Below are positions 53,747-64,000 of a stretch of DNA of 64,000 nucleotides, one piece after another (the first letter of the stretch is position 1; each line of letters begins with the position of its first letter). The notes beneath the pieces are model-generated. The model searched no databases. It was not told the DNA's origin and saw only the letters and a program-made list of their open reading frames with translations. Location of the stretch: contig NW_003152253.1 of the NCBI RefSeq assembly GCF_000003605.2, positions 357,774 to 421,773 of the forward strand, read 5' to 3'. The position numbers were made by a program, and so were the translations under genes. The stretch comes from Saccoglossus kowalevskii (Eukaryota; Hemichordata; Enteropneusta; Harrimaniidae).

Positions 53747-56700
53747 TCATCGTGTAATCACAGCATCGATGACATCATCAGACTCTATATCTATGTCAGC
53801 CGGCGTTTGATTGGGTGTAATCTTGTCCCCATCAAAGTAGAATGTAATATTATTTCTTGGTGTATCTATCAACTTGGCATAGTCATCCATCAACTTTTGT
53901 AGAGGAGAGGTCTGAGAAAGAATAATAGAGAAAAACTGTATCCAAAGAAATGCATTACCAGTGCTTTTATATTAACCCTCTTTATTATATATCTAGCATT
54001 GGAAGTAGAATTTATCGAAAAACATAATTTGTATTTGTTTGAAACATATTTGCACTACATACTACATCAGCAACCTACTACATTTGCACTACATACTACA
54101 TCAGCAACAACATTGAACGTGATCCGATTATTGGCACCACATTCAAACATGTTCACTTATTTACGTTGGACGACGTGACATGTATTGCATGTGACAGAAA
54201 AAGAAGCTGGTTATGTACTGCAAATGTCAACGTAGACACAAATAAAATTGTTTTCACTTGCTGTATCAAATGACAAATTAATGTGCTAATTTGGCATCAA
54301 CCAGATCTAGCCTACCAATAAGGTTCCCCACAATTTGCATCTTTTAGTGAATTAATCTCAGCCAACAGCTTCAGCCACCCGATTGAGTCTGTGGAACCCT
54401 CACCCAGCGTAGGATTGGTGTTAGTGTCTCTTTTTTTGCCCTACGTTACCACAGCCAGTGATTTGTAATTCAGTCCTTACCTTCTTAATACTAACTGTTT
54501 TCTTGGTTTTAGCGCCTTTGCTTTGTATTTTTATATCAATGCAGTTCTCTTTCTGATTCAATGGACTGTTTTGAGTCACTGACCCTGGTTCTAGAACGAC
54601 ACATTCTGAACAAATAATACAAACAATGGATTGTTATTTTCTATTCAACGATGAGAGAAAAAAAAAATTATTTTCTCATGCATCGTAGTGATAGTGCACC
54701 ACACACAGCATAAGCAAAAAGTTTGTATTGACTGTTGCTACACAGTGAATATTCTATCATCATGGCCGCTATCGCCAAAAAGGTTAAATGTTCATTCATG
54801 CCTTCCATGCTGCATAATGAACGTATTCCGATAGAAGCAGAAAAAAAAATTACATCACCGAATGACATTTACAGCTACAGTATTAAAGTGGACCTACCGA
54901 TAAAATCAGCAATATGCAAATTAACTGATCTTGGTGTATCCGTGGCAATTATAGAATCATTCCGCAGCGTCAGAGCAATTCTTTCAATGGGTACGTGAAA
55001 TAAGTCCGCTAAAGTCTTTATCACAATTCCAAACGAGTCAGTCTGAGGAAAAAACGAGAACGATTGAAAAAAATAAATTAAAAAAAACCTTACTTTGAGC
55101 TGAGTACAATAAAAACCTTAGAAAATAAAAACATTGTTTAAAGACTAAAAAAACACAAGATTTCACAAGACTAAGATGTATTTCAGTACAGATTTTTGCA
55201 GAATAGCTAGACCATAAATTGTCCTGCTATAGGATTAATATACCCTGCGCATTCAATTTTACCTGAATTTGATTTTGCAGTGATATTCATTACATTTTAA
55301 ATTCACTGGTTTGTGAAATAAACAGTACATTCCAGTGAACTAGTCACTGGTTTTTATTCTCAATCAGTGAAATAAAATGAAATAAGATAACCAACTAACA
55401 AATACAACATGTATAGTATGAAATTATTATTATGGAGAAACTGACCACCAGCCAAGCATATGCACTATAATCAAAAATTCACAAAACTGATCACAAGTTA
55501 GCCATACAAAGTGAAAGCCAGTTGGCAATGAAGAATCAAATCATAAAACTGATGGTCAGTCAGCCATGTACACAGACTCTTAAAACAAATGCATATCTCA
55601 CTATATTTATCTACACACCAACTATTACAAATAGCAGTCTTTGCATCTCAGGGAAACCTATAGAAGCCTCATGATATACAAATTTAGAATAAATATCTTA
55701 CCATTTTGAGGTCATACCTCTGGAGCCCACATTTACACTTGACTTTCACCTTGATGGTTTTTTCTTCAATGGTGGGTGATGCAAGTGTAAAGCTATCATC
55801 AGCTCCTGAAAATGGACTTTGAAATGAGTGGCTGTATTCATGCATGGAATTTAATGCTGCATTGACATTTCTGAAAAAGGAAAAAAATAATACTTTAGAA
55901 GGAAGAAATACACAATTATTAATCGACATTAATACGAGGATACCTCAAAGTATGCAGTCAGACAGTACGCCGCGCATCCAGCTGTACTGTCTTCGTGCAT
56001 ACAGTACTTTGAGGTATTCTCGTAATAACCTTATTATTATACATCTTTTCCTTCCAAGGATACACCATGGGAATGCCGAAATCCAAAATGTTTATAACAG
56101 GATCAGCAAACTTCTTTGTGGCAGCCATGTTTGTTTTTATTGTTAGAGGACGCTTGCGTGCGTAAACATTCCATATTTGGAATTCGCATTTCCTAATATG
56201 GTAGCATGAAAATACCCCGTAAAATATTGCAAAATTACGACACGTTGTAACTTATGGCGTTACAGTGACAGATGTATAACAATTGTTAGTATTAAGATTT
56301 ATTAGGAATTATAAGGCACCCTCTTTGAGTTCGGGATTTATGCGGCTATTAATTTAAATAAAATAGTGAAAAAAAGAAATTTTTAATGTTTGCAGCGGAG
56401 TGAAAGGCTTCATCAAATAAATGACAATAGTCCAATAATATCAGGGGTACACAATGACTTTGTTAAATTTGACTTTGGTAGCCTTTTTGGATAGAAAAAT
56501 AAGCAAATGCAAATTTATATAGGTTAATTATTTAAATACTAGTTCTAATACTCAAAGTTTTTTCTTCAGAAGCTAAAACAGCAAATCACAAAGAATAATT
56601 TAGCAAAGTTTCAGAAATGTTTTGTCCTAAAATTGTATTAGCTGTGACTATCTTAAACAGACTACTTCAACCGTAGCAAAGACAATCCTACTGCATTGTG

Positions 56701-59700
56701 GGATATATTCTGTGCAAGCATTAACACATGAAATTTTACATCTGTTGCTAGTGCATGCTGGGACACAAAGAATGAAACACCAATTGCCAGTGTGCCCTCT
56801 AACAGGAATGATTTGAAATATGTAAGGTCTCTTGAGTCAAAATGGAGGTCAACCAAAAGCAAGTTTGGTCAATTTGGTGACTGCAGAAGAGAGAGGTTTT
56901 CAAGAAAAGATTGTAAGTGACTGTTGGAAGCTTCTGAAGACACAAACTGAACTGTTGGTGCCTGTCTTTTCTTTGTTTTTACACTTATTTAGTTTCAAAT
57001 TTAGAAATGTGAATTTCATTTTACCAAATAACAAATTTCATACCTATAGTAAGATGCTTTTCAAGATCAATGCTGTTGTGTCAATGACGCGTAAAGGAAT
57101 AAGCATTAACTAGTTGATGACAGTAATGTACTGGGGTAGCACTAATTCACTCAGTAAGCATCTACCCATCGTCTGACAATTCTGGATGCTTTTTTTTTTC
57201 ATTGTAGCCCGCATTAGCAACTGCAGTAAAACTATGAAAATTAGTGGACTCTACAAAACACACACAGTGGTATGTTAGGTTGTAAACTACTGTAAAAGAC
57301 TATTTTAGCTGGAATTAATTTTCGCTGAAAAGACTTTTTGGGTGTTTTGTATTTTCACTAATATTTGACAAGGTGAATGTAAAATATAGGAAAAAAGGTA
57401 TATTTGCTGGATTTTATTTTCACTGAATCATTCCTTCAGTGAAAATAAAATCCAAGCGATAATTAAGTACTTTACAGTACTCAGTGAGAGCAAACAAAGA
57501 CAATACTAACTTGATAACTTTCATGTCTTTTTTATTTCGGACCGGCTGTTCCATGAACTGAGCATACAACGGTGGGGACGGTGGTGGAGATGGAGAGTCT
57601 GTAGAGACGTCATTCAAACGTTTTTCCTTTTCTGTTCTGTAAAAAACAAAAACATGAGCAGGCAATAAAACATAGAACAAATGACCATTTTGAGTTCACA
57701 GCAAGAACTAACATTATACATGAGATCAAACTGAAAACAGGACCAACAAGGGTCCTAGCGTCAAAAGGGGAACAAAAACATTGATTTCCATGCTTAATAA
57801 TGAACTATACACATTTGATGATAGTTAATTTCGATGAAGTAAAGATATCTCAACACCATATTCTCCTCTGAATTTTGTCATAGTGCTAAAAAAAAAGTTC
57901 AAAATTAAATCATTTGATATTTGTAGCATAACGCCACACCTTTCACACAATATCTCATACTGAACAGAAAATAACTTATTATGCAAAAAATATTTGAAAA
58001 GTCTCAAGACCAAACACATTCAGTTGGAAATTTCTAGAGAAGATTTCATGAATTTTATTGAAGAAGATGATGACTCGCTATGTCAACAATGCATTGGATT
58101 TACCAAATAAGCTTTAAATTTTCAAAATAACTTAAAAGAAATTACAATTTTATTATTATTATTATTACAACCAGACAGCAAAAAACAGATTGAATCGAAT
58201 AAGTGAATGACTTACGTAACACCGATACACTCCAGTTCGTTCTCAGAGTTTTCATTGGATGACAGAACAATGCTCATGTCTTTCTTTTTTTTCTTCCTTT
58301 TTTTTTCTTTTGGATTTCTTGATAAAATCAAGTTATAGTCTTCATCATCTAACAGTGATAACAAAGTTTAAAAAACTTATGTATAGAAATTTTTAAGTTA
58401 GGTTTAGTTCAGCAGGACTGCATTATTTTCTCTGAACCTCTGTAAATCTCTGTAAATAGTGTACATCAGAAGTATTTTAAAGCATGCCTCTGCAGAGTGG
58501 TCCTTCTGGCAAACGCAATGACTGAACAATATTGAGAATATCCAAATAAAATTCATGAAATGATTTAGTTTCAAAACACACCATCCCTACGACAGGGGTA
58601 AATATCATGCCTCTTTGCCAACATTTTAATCTATCACTACTGCATATAAGACACTTTTTAGATGCTATATTTTATTAAAATGTGTCAACACATTGTTTGC
58701 TGTTGCAATTTTTTCCATTCATTCGGGGGTCTAAATTAAAAAATAAAATACCTCCTTGTTCACAATGGGACAACGACTCTTAGAAAATGGCTGTCCATAT
58801 GAAAATGTTATTGTTCAATAATTTTTATTGATTTTTACAGCAAGTCTCAGAAGTATTGGGGCAGCCAATTTGCAAACTCACTAGCGAATTGGCTAACTGC
58901 TTGGGTTTTGACTAAACAGCTTTTTGGTCGCGTCCACTCCACAGTCTTGATTTGGTTGCCTATATAGCCGGCAATATTAAACCCTGATTTATTTCAGCTA
59001 TCTGTGGAGGTAATGATTATTACAAGGATACCACACACAAGTATGAACAGAAACATTACTTGTGACCATCTCTTTGTTTTTTATACATCATCATTATACA
59101 TGTACAGTTCACCATGTAAATTACAGCATGTCAAATATATCACAGGATATCAGTAACCTACCATATTAGGAAATGCAAATTCCAAATATGGAATGATTGA
59201 TTAGACAGAATTTCCAAGATGGCAGACGTTTTTGAAAACAAAATTTATGTTTGTATTATTGCCTATATGTGACATTTACACCTCAAAATAAATAATTACT
59301 AGTTTACAACAGATTGTGATAACAAATGACATGTATCAATACTATCATCACAAAACGTACTCCACAATACTAGGTGCATGCTGATGTTTTGGAGAAAGTA
59401 ATATGATATTTTGTTCACCATAAATCAACTTGAATATCCCCAAGAAAGAAATATGATGATATTCCCACGGTGCATGAAAGAAACATTCACATGTTCGTAA
59501 AAACTGATGGCTAAAAATTTGAAGTTGAAAAGATGGCGGACACACACAACTTTCCAGCTAGCCAGGCAGCCAATAAATTAGACTCGATTTTCAATGAGAG
59601 CAAAGCTGAAAAAACAAAAAGAAATAAAAAGTTTTTACCTGAATCTCCCAATTCTGTTATCTTCAATTTATCGGGAGGTTTGAAACGCAACAAATCATCA

Positions 59701-61992
59701 CTAACTTTGTATATGCTACAAACTGATTTGGAGGTGATTGCTACTGGTCTGGCCCTCCTCCTGGTTGCTGCTCTTTTTTTCTTGACTGGCACATCACTGT
59801 CTGAACCATCACTCATCTAAAAATTGTCAATATTTTAGAAATAAAACTATTAACATTCTGTTGTTGTTAGAAAGGCAATATGAATAACAATTATTATTAT
59901 ACATATGTCACCGCAATGGTATAAGTTACGGCGTGCCGTAATTTTGCGGTATTGCATGGTTTTTTTTCATCCTATCATATTGAAAATGTGAATTCCAAAT
60001 ACAGAACGATTATGCGCGTAAGCTTCCTCTAATAATAAAAACAAACATGGAAGCCCCAGAGTTTGACCGGACCACATACAAAGAAGTTCGCTCAATCTGT
60101 TCTAAACTTTTTGCATTTTGCATTTCGGCATTCCCATGATGTATCCTTGAAAGGAAAAGAGGTATAATAATAAGGTTATTATGAGGACACGGAAAAAGAC
60201 AGTACATGGTAGCACTGACCTCTGCTGCGTGTCGGGCGATACTATTGCTGTACTGTATTCGTGCATACTTTTCGGTATCCTCGTAATAACCACATGTTAT
60301 ACATCTGACACCTGTCCGAAAAACTGCATTAAACTGCACGAAAGTGTTACGGATATGTTCCATATTTTGAAATTGTGCGTCATGTTCACGTCATTCACTT
60401 ATTCACTACAGACGGACAGTGTTCTCACCAGGCTGCGCCCTTGCATCATTAGTACATTATTTTAAAATTTAGCGCAAAATTTCGATTGAATCAGGCCACA
60501 TTTGGTGCAGAAAAAAAAATTGCATCCAAACGGCTTTCCCATTTTGACCGCATGATGGCGCTTTCAACGTAGTAAATAAATCCCTGGAGGGGTCCCTTAA
60601 TTGAGCAATGTCTAGCAATATACGCAACCCATTTCACGCCTCATGAAATGGTCGCCATGAGCAAGCCGTTTGCCAGAACCCTGATTCGGTACAGACACGC
60701 AAAATGCAAATGGTATTAATTCTGGTAGCGTAGTTGCGACTGTGAAGAGTGTCACTAATAATAAAGTCAAGGAACATGGACGATTTCAGTGAATTTGGTT
60801 AACAACTCATCCATGGCTGAAATACAGGAATGAAGAAAATTTGATGTACTCTAGTTGGTGTATATTTTCAAAAAAATAATACTGCTATGACACGGGGAAG
60901 TAATAATTTAAAAACTAATAATAATGGAATAAACATGTGTTAAGCTAATGTGTGATGACTGTATGACTATTTATTATTGTTAACTCAATAAAGGCTGCAA
61001 TTTCACCTTGACCCAATTTTATTTAATCATTGATGGTTACACCATGGAAATGTTCATCCTTTGACAGGTAGGTGGACATTTCCCTAAACTAACCTACCTC
61101 GGCCTCATTTTATAATTTATGGCCCTGCTTTTTTTAAACGATGGGTCTTTATGGCCCAACAAAAACAGAATCTGGTGAGGACACTGGACGGAGGAGTGCT
61201 GTTAGCATATGATAGAAATAAATTCCTGTCACTAAACGCAAACGTTTGTTACACGATGGCTGATACAATCATGCATACTTTGTGGTTTGGTGGTAATAAT
61301 CTCATAGTATTTTATTGGTGTTGCATGTTCATACAAGCCATTGACGCTAGATTACCACCACCCATTATCAGACAAAATGATATAAGACAAGCGCCCTCAA
61401 TGGTCAGGCATTTCTGGAAAAAGTCTGGTGGAATGGTCGAAATAGAAACGTATAACCAGTAGACGCTTTGGTCCTAAATTTAGTCGCAAAATGTTGAAAC
61501 TCGGATGAGTATGACTTTCACAGGATGGGTGTAAAAATGGCCGGAATAAATCGTGTTTGTTGCCGATCATTTTGAGCTACATTATGTCAGATCATGGAGC
61601 TCCATGGTCAGATCGCCTCCGCACTGAAACGGCATTGAACTATAGACTTAAACTGTGTGTCCACGATAGGGAGGTCTTTGTTTAGAGGTGTCTAACAACA
61701 AAAGCCATCATCATTCGACGAGGCATCGCCAGAACGCCCCCGCAACATAAACGTACCACCATAATACATATAATAACATTGAATCTGTAGAATAAACGTC
61801 AAAGTCCGCGTCCGGTTATTGCGAGTACTAGTACATTTGAAGTTGTTTTAAGCCGGGAATTAAACAGTAATGATGTCACATTATAAATATGCAGTAAAAT
61901 ACGACGTAAAAAATTACCGTGTCTCTGATCCTCTTACCACACCTCACGTCCTCCACGACAGATAAATCATCATCACTCAAAACTTCCGCCAT
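53747..61992 (-). CDS. NFATC2IP: NFATC2IP (NIP45)-like SUMO-like-domain protein, 8 exons
   Basis: Coding exons, in minus-strand order: 61992-61918, 59816-59639, 58348-58216, 57636-57511, 55870-55702, 55042-54898, 54605-54481, 53911-53747. They total 1116 nt (371 residues plus TGA), every junction is GT/AG and all phases agree. Residues 1-25 are acidic. Around 54-75 is a conserved block containing SDDLLRFKPP, close to the vertebrate 'VKSSLRLIPDDL' region. A lysine-rich, NLS-like run lies at 98-107 and a SPSPPPSPP stretch at 143-151. SUMO-like domain 1 covers about 209-282 (IKVKVKC, then HVPIERIALTL and IADFI). SUMO-like domain 2 covers about 297-371 (ITFYFDGDKI, then IESDDVIDAV). This tandem C-terminal pair is typical of NFATC2IP/Rad60/Esc2 proteins. 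In that family the second domain binds the SUMO E2 UBC9, and the proteins act in the nucleus in SUMO-dependent genome maintenance; the mammalian protein also modulates NFAT transcription. Human NFATC2IP is about 419 residues, so this one is slightly short, mainly at the N-terminus. The ATG at 61992 has A at -3 and G at +4. The frame is open upstream to an ATG at 62103, but the family begins with MAE, so 61992 is preferred. Orthology is inferred from remembered family sequence, without alignment. Confidence 0.93.
55931..56287 (-). repeat. Composite interspersed repeat, copy 3, in NFATC2IP intron 4
   Basis: Inverted relative to copies 1 and 2. The palindromic module (55931-56030) is complete, with facing arms AATACGAGGATACCTCAAAG and ACTTTGAGGTATTCTCGTAA. 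It is joined to the longer module (56031-56287), whose ends match as TTATTATACATCT and AGATGTATAA. The CArG box reads CCATATTTGG at 56171-56180. The insertion lies only about 60 bp upstream of the exon 5 acceptor, so it sits near the branch-point region. Confidence 0.75.
58150..58167 (+). repeat. (ATT)n microsatellite in NFATC2IP intron 3 or 2 boundary region
   Basis: Six ATT units in intron 3, about 50 bp downstream of the exon 3 donor in the minus-strand sense. Confidence 0.75.
59159..59200 (+). repeat. Fragment of the composite repeat in NFATC2IP intron 2
   Basis: About 42 bp matching only the central part of the family: CCATATTAGGAAATGCAAAT followed by the CArG box CCAAATATGG at 59182-59191. 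The flanking module sequence is absent, so this is a relic. Confidence 0.55.
59886..60310 (+). repeat. Composite interspersed repeat, copy 4, in NFATC2IP intron 1
   Basis: Same orientation as copies 1 and 2 and the longest copy. It starts TTATTATTATACATATGTCA, carries AACAAACATGG and CATTTCGGCATTCCCATG, and has a full palindromic module with arms near 60172-60205 and 60250-60290. Its CArG position is mutated to CCAAATACAG. It ends near TTATACATCTGACACC, which resembles its own start and may be the edge of another copy. It lies about 70 bp upstream of the exon 2 acceptor. Confidence 0.75.
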
Positions 61993-62051
61993 TATGGAAA
62001 ACCCCCTGACATCACGTCCAAGTATTCCCGCGATCTCGCGGAATAGGTGAC

Positions 62052-62260
62052 CACCGAACTCGGCCAGATTTCTACTCGGCCAGTGACCGTACTCGGCCAG
62101 CATATATGTTAATGGTTTGTCAAAGGGTGTGATCTCAGTGATGCTACAGCGAGCGCTGTATTACAATTACAATGACCAGTTTACACCTCGACATTCACAA
62201 CTGGCCGAGTTGTACATTTTTTCTTGGCCGAGTTGAAATCTGGCCGAGTTCGGTTGTATT
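62052..62260. promoter_or_regulatory. Head-to-head promoter interval with inverted CTGGCCGAGT motif array
   Basis: Between the NFATC2IP ATG (61992, minus) and a plus-strand ATG (62278) lie six copies of a 10-mer. Three read ACTCGGCCAG at 62058-62067, 62074-62083 and 62091-62100. Three read in the opposite orientation at 62201-62210, 62225-62234 (first base T) and 62240-62249. The outermost parts of the two arms are near-perfect reverse complements, for example ACCGAACTCGGCCAGATTTC at 62054-62073. The central 100 bp carries GAGCGCTG and no clear TATA box. Both flanking ATGs sit in ATGGCGGAAG, a YY1-like context common at TATA-less promoters. The arrangement suggests a bidirectional promoter with a symmetrical factor-binding array. 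A short inverted-repeat transposon that landed in the promoter is the main alternative. The motifs are seen directly; the function is inferred. Confidence 0.5.
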
Positions 62261-62277
62261 CTATTCACGGAAACAAA

Positions 62278-62616
62278 ATGGCGGAAGGTGAGTGTGTCAT
62301 TGTGGATGTTCGTCTTTTCATGTATATCGTACGATCTATTGAGAAAGGTCGCGTTTCCTTTATATCTTTAGAAGCTATTTCTCATGGCTATGTTTCTAAA
62401 CCTATACCGACGTACGAATCGATGCATTTCTGTCGTAACACTTCACTTCCACCGTCCGAGTGGGTTGGGCCCCAGGCACTCAGGCAGGATTTCAACTCGG
62501 TCGGAGATCGTTGTGTCGTCACCTGCAGCGTCAATGGGTCGGAGGTGCGACTCGTGCACGCATCGGTGTACGCCGTCAACGTACACACCGGGTTCAGCTT
62601 CATCAATCGCGCGTGA
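62278..62616 (+). CDS. Possible small gene or 5' exon, divergent from NFATC2IP; unrecognised
   Basis: An ATG in good context (acaaaATGG) opens a 112-residue frame beginning MAEGECVIVDVR and ending FSFINRA before TGA. The block from 62440 to 62600 is clearly more GC- and CpG-rich than its surroundings, as expected near a CpG promoter. No family is recognised, and no membrane segment or signal peptide is evident. There is a competing reading: the bases right after the start, GCGGAAG|GTGAGT, form a near-perfect splice donor. The true first coding exon may therefore be only ATGGCGGAAG, with the rest of the frame intronic. Either reading supports transcription away from NFATC2IP, but neither is proven. 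Overlapping frames on both strands in this GC-rich block are also open, which weakens the case for this frame. Confidence 0.33.
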   Translation: MAEGECVIVDVRLFMYIVRSIEKGRVSFISLEAISHGYVSKPIPTYESMHFCRNTSLPPSEWVGPQALRQDFNSVGDRCVVTCSVNGSEVRLVHASVYAVNVHTGFSFINRA

Positions 62617-64000
62617 TTATTACCTACTGCGTTAATAATGGTCCAATTTGCATAAATCTTTGGTCGCACGATTAAATAAATGTGACATGTTTGAGGTAAC
62701 CAAACCATAACAATTATCAATATATAGACGATAAATTATTGCCAGATTCGAAAATGAGACATATTCAGTGAGGGAGTGAGTAATTAAAAATACTCATGAA
62801 CGATCTACTTAGACTAGCCTAGGTGGGTGGATACTGTCCAACAGTATCCTATATTTACACTGCATGTTTAATTATTAATATGCTATATGTTGTTATTTAT
62901 TTTCATCAGAAACGACATAATAACTCGAAATTCATATAACTAAATTAAATAAAAAAATATGATTAGTGAGAGTTACTGAACATGTTGCTCACATGTGGAG
63001 CATGAAAAAAGTTTAGAAGAAATAAACATATTCATGACCTTACATCATTAATAATTAACCATGAACAAAGTGCTACGTATGTAGTACAAAATGAAATTAA
63101 ATTACTGTAATAAAGTATATATCTGTAATAAATTCATTGTGCAACTTTATTAAATGAATTAAAATATGTAGATCCCATGTGGTTAATAAGGTTACAAATT
63201 AATTACAAAATATCTTTACATTTTAAAGCACAATCATATATGACTACCGGTACTTCCTCAAAATGGAGTATGGTTACGAATGTCGTATTAAATCCCATTA
63301 AATAACGGAACATGGGTAAACCTAGGTCAGATTGGAGATTCCATTTTCAGTAGAATGCAATAAATTATTTAATACTGTGTCTGTTAGGGATTCATTGTTT
63401 CAATCAAGAAAATTAACACCCAATAGTTCATTAGCGATTCTACCAGCAAAACAATTCATTTTGTAACTAAGTATTGAACGAATACACTAATTGTTTATTC
63501 AAATCAGATCAGTCCCCATTAGCCAAAGTTACTCTGGTAATGCCTATTAACTGTGAGTCTGAGTCTTTTCTTCAATCATTGTCGACATAGATCCTATGAA
63601 TTCAGAAATAAATTCAAAATACTTTGAAACATAGATTCTATGGTCAGATTTATATTTTTGATATTACAAGTACACTGAATTAAAAAAGGCATGTGTTTTA
63701 TAAATCATTAATAAATTTATCTATTTATAAACCCAAGCAACAGTCATCGGGACTCATGTTGTGAGCATGTGCAGAGTGATCTTGGCTGTTCTACTTTCTG
63801 ATTGGTAAATACGTGGAGGGAGGCACCTGCCTAGCCAATCCAATTGTCTAGATTGAAGTTGAATGTACTTCACTATATACATATTCATTTTGTAGGTAGC
63901 AAGAAAATTATCACAATGGGTCATATTCATTCTTAAAGCCTCATGGTTGGTTAGCTGATTAAGCTTCAATCATCTTTTGAAATTTATAAACAATTTTATA
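62617..64000. other. Non-coding stretch at the right end
   Basis: AT-rich after the GC-rich block near 62.5 kb. If the gene starting at 62278 is spliced at the GTGAGT donor, this would be intron 1. No downstream exon was recognised. Confidence 0.4.

Noticed and set aside
54735-54998. 87-codon plus frame
   Set aside because: Antisense over NFATC2IP exon 6 and intron 6; no independent support.
59533-59820. 95-codon plus frame starting MADTHNF
   Set aside because: It is largely the antisense of NFATC2IP exon 2, whose minus-strand reading is clearly conserved.
61151-61462. 103-codon plus frame inside NFATC2IP intron 1
   Set aside because: No recognisable domain, weak start context, and it lies in AT-rich intronic DNA; likely chance.
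1-64000. tRNA or rRNA genes
   Set aside because: I looked for GGTTCGAATCC-like B boxes and rRNA signatures by eye on both strands and saw none; a covariance-model scan would be decisive.

Overview
This looks like genomic DNA from a bilaterian animal, most likely a marine invertebrate. It is AT-rich and gene-poor, with multi-kilobase introns, consensus GT/AG splice sites, satellite arrays, short interspersed repeats and one assembly gap. No bacterial-style gene arrangement is present. The species cannot be fixed from the sequence alone. Both recognised proteins are animal types, and the repeat content would suit a mollusc-like or other spiralian genome, but that is a guess.

Two host genes can be supported, both on the minus strand. 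(1) From 61992 down to 53747 there is a complete eight-exon gene for an NFATC2IP (NIP45)-like protein of 371 residues. It has two C-terminal SUMO-like domains and all splice phases agree. (2) At 16804-16659 there is a 146-bp exon with the start of a nicotinic acetylcholine receptor-like ligand-binding domain. A matching signal-peptide exon may lie about 21 kb upstream at 38258-38171. The later receptor exons were not found and probably lie left of the window.

Layout. 1-16.6 kb: mostly featureless AT-rich DNA with one interspersed repeat copy (about 1.2 kb), a 397-base gap (10018-10414) and a 91-bp-period tandem array (14.6-15.5 kb). 16.8-38.2 kb: putative first intron of the receptor gene, holding a degenerate 310-bp tandem repeat element (18.2-19.3 kb) and a second interspersed repeat copy (29.3 kb). 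38.3-40.9 kb: possible receptor promoter side and a 45-bp-arm hairpin. 40.9-44.8 kb: a 3.9-kb minisatellite with nested higher-order repeats. 44.8-53.3 kb: intergenic DNA with a G-rich tract (47.2 kb) and a 21-bp tandem repeat carrying octamer motifs (52.5 kb). 53.3-62.0 kb: the NFATC2IP gene, with two more interspersed repeat copies in its introns. 62.0-62.3 kb: a head-to-head interval with a striking inverted arrangement of six CTGGCCGAGT motifs between NFATC2IP and a plus-strand ATG. 62.3-64 kb: a possible small or 5'-partial gene, then AT-rich DNA.

The two genes have no known shared function: one is a SUMO-pathway and genome-maintenance factor, the other a neurotransmitter receptor subunit. 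The less ordinary signals are the symmetrical motif array in the NFATC2IP promoter, the repeat family that spreads CArG boxes, and the nested minisatellite.
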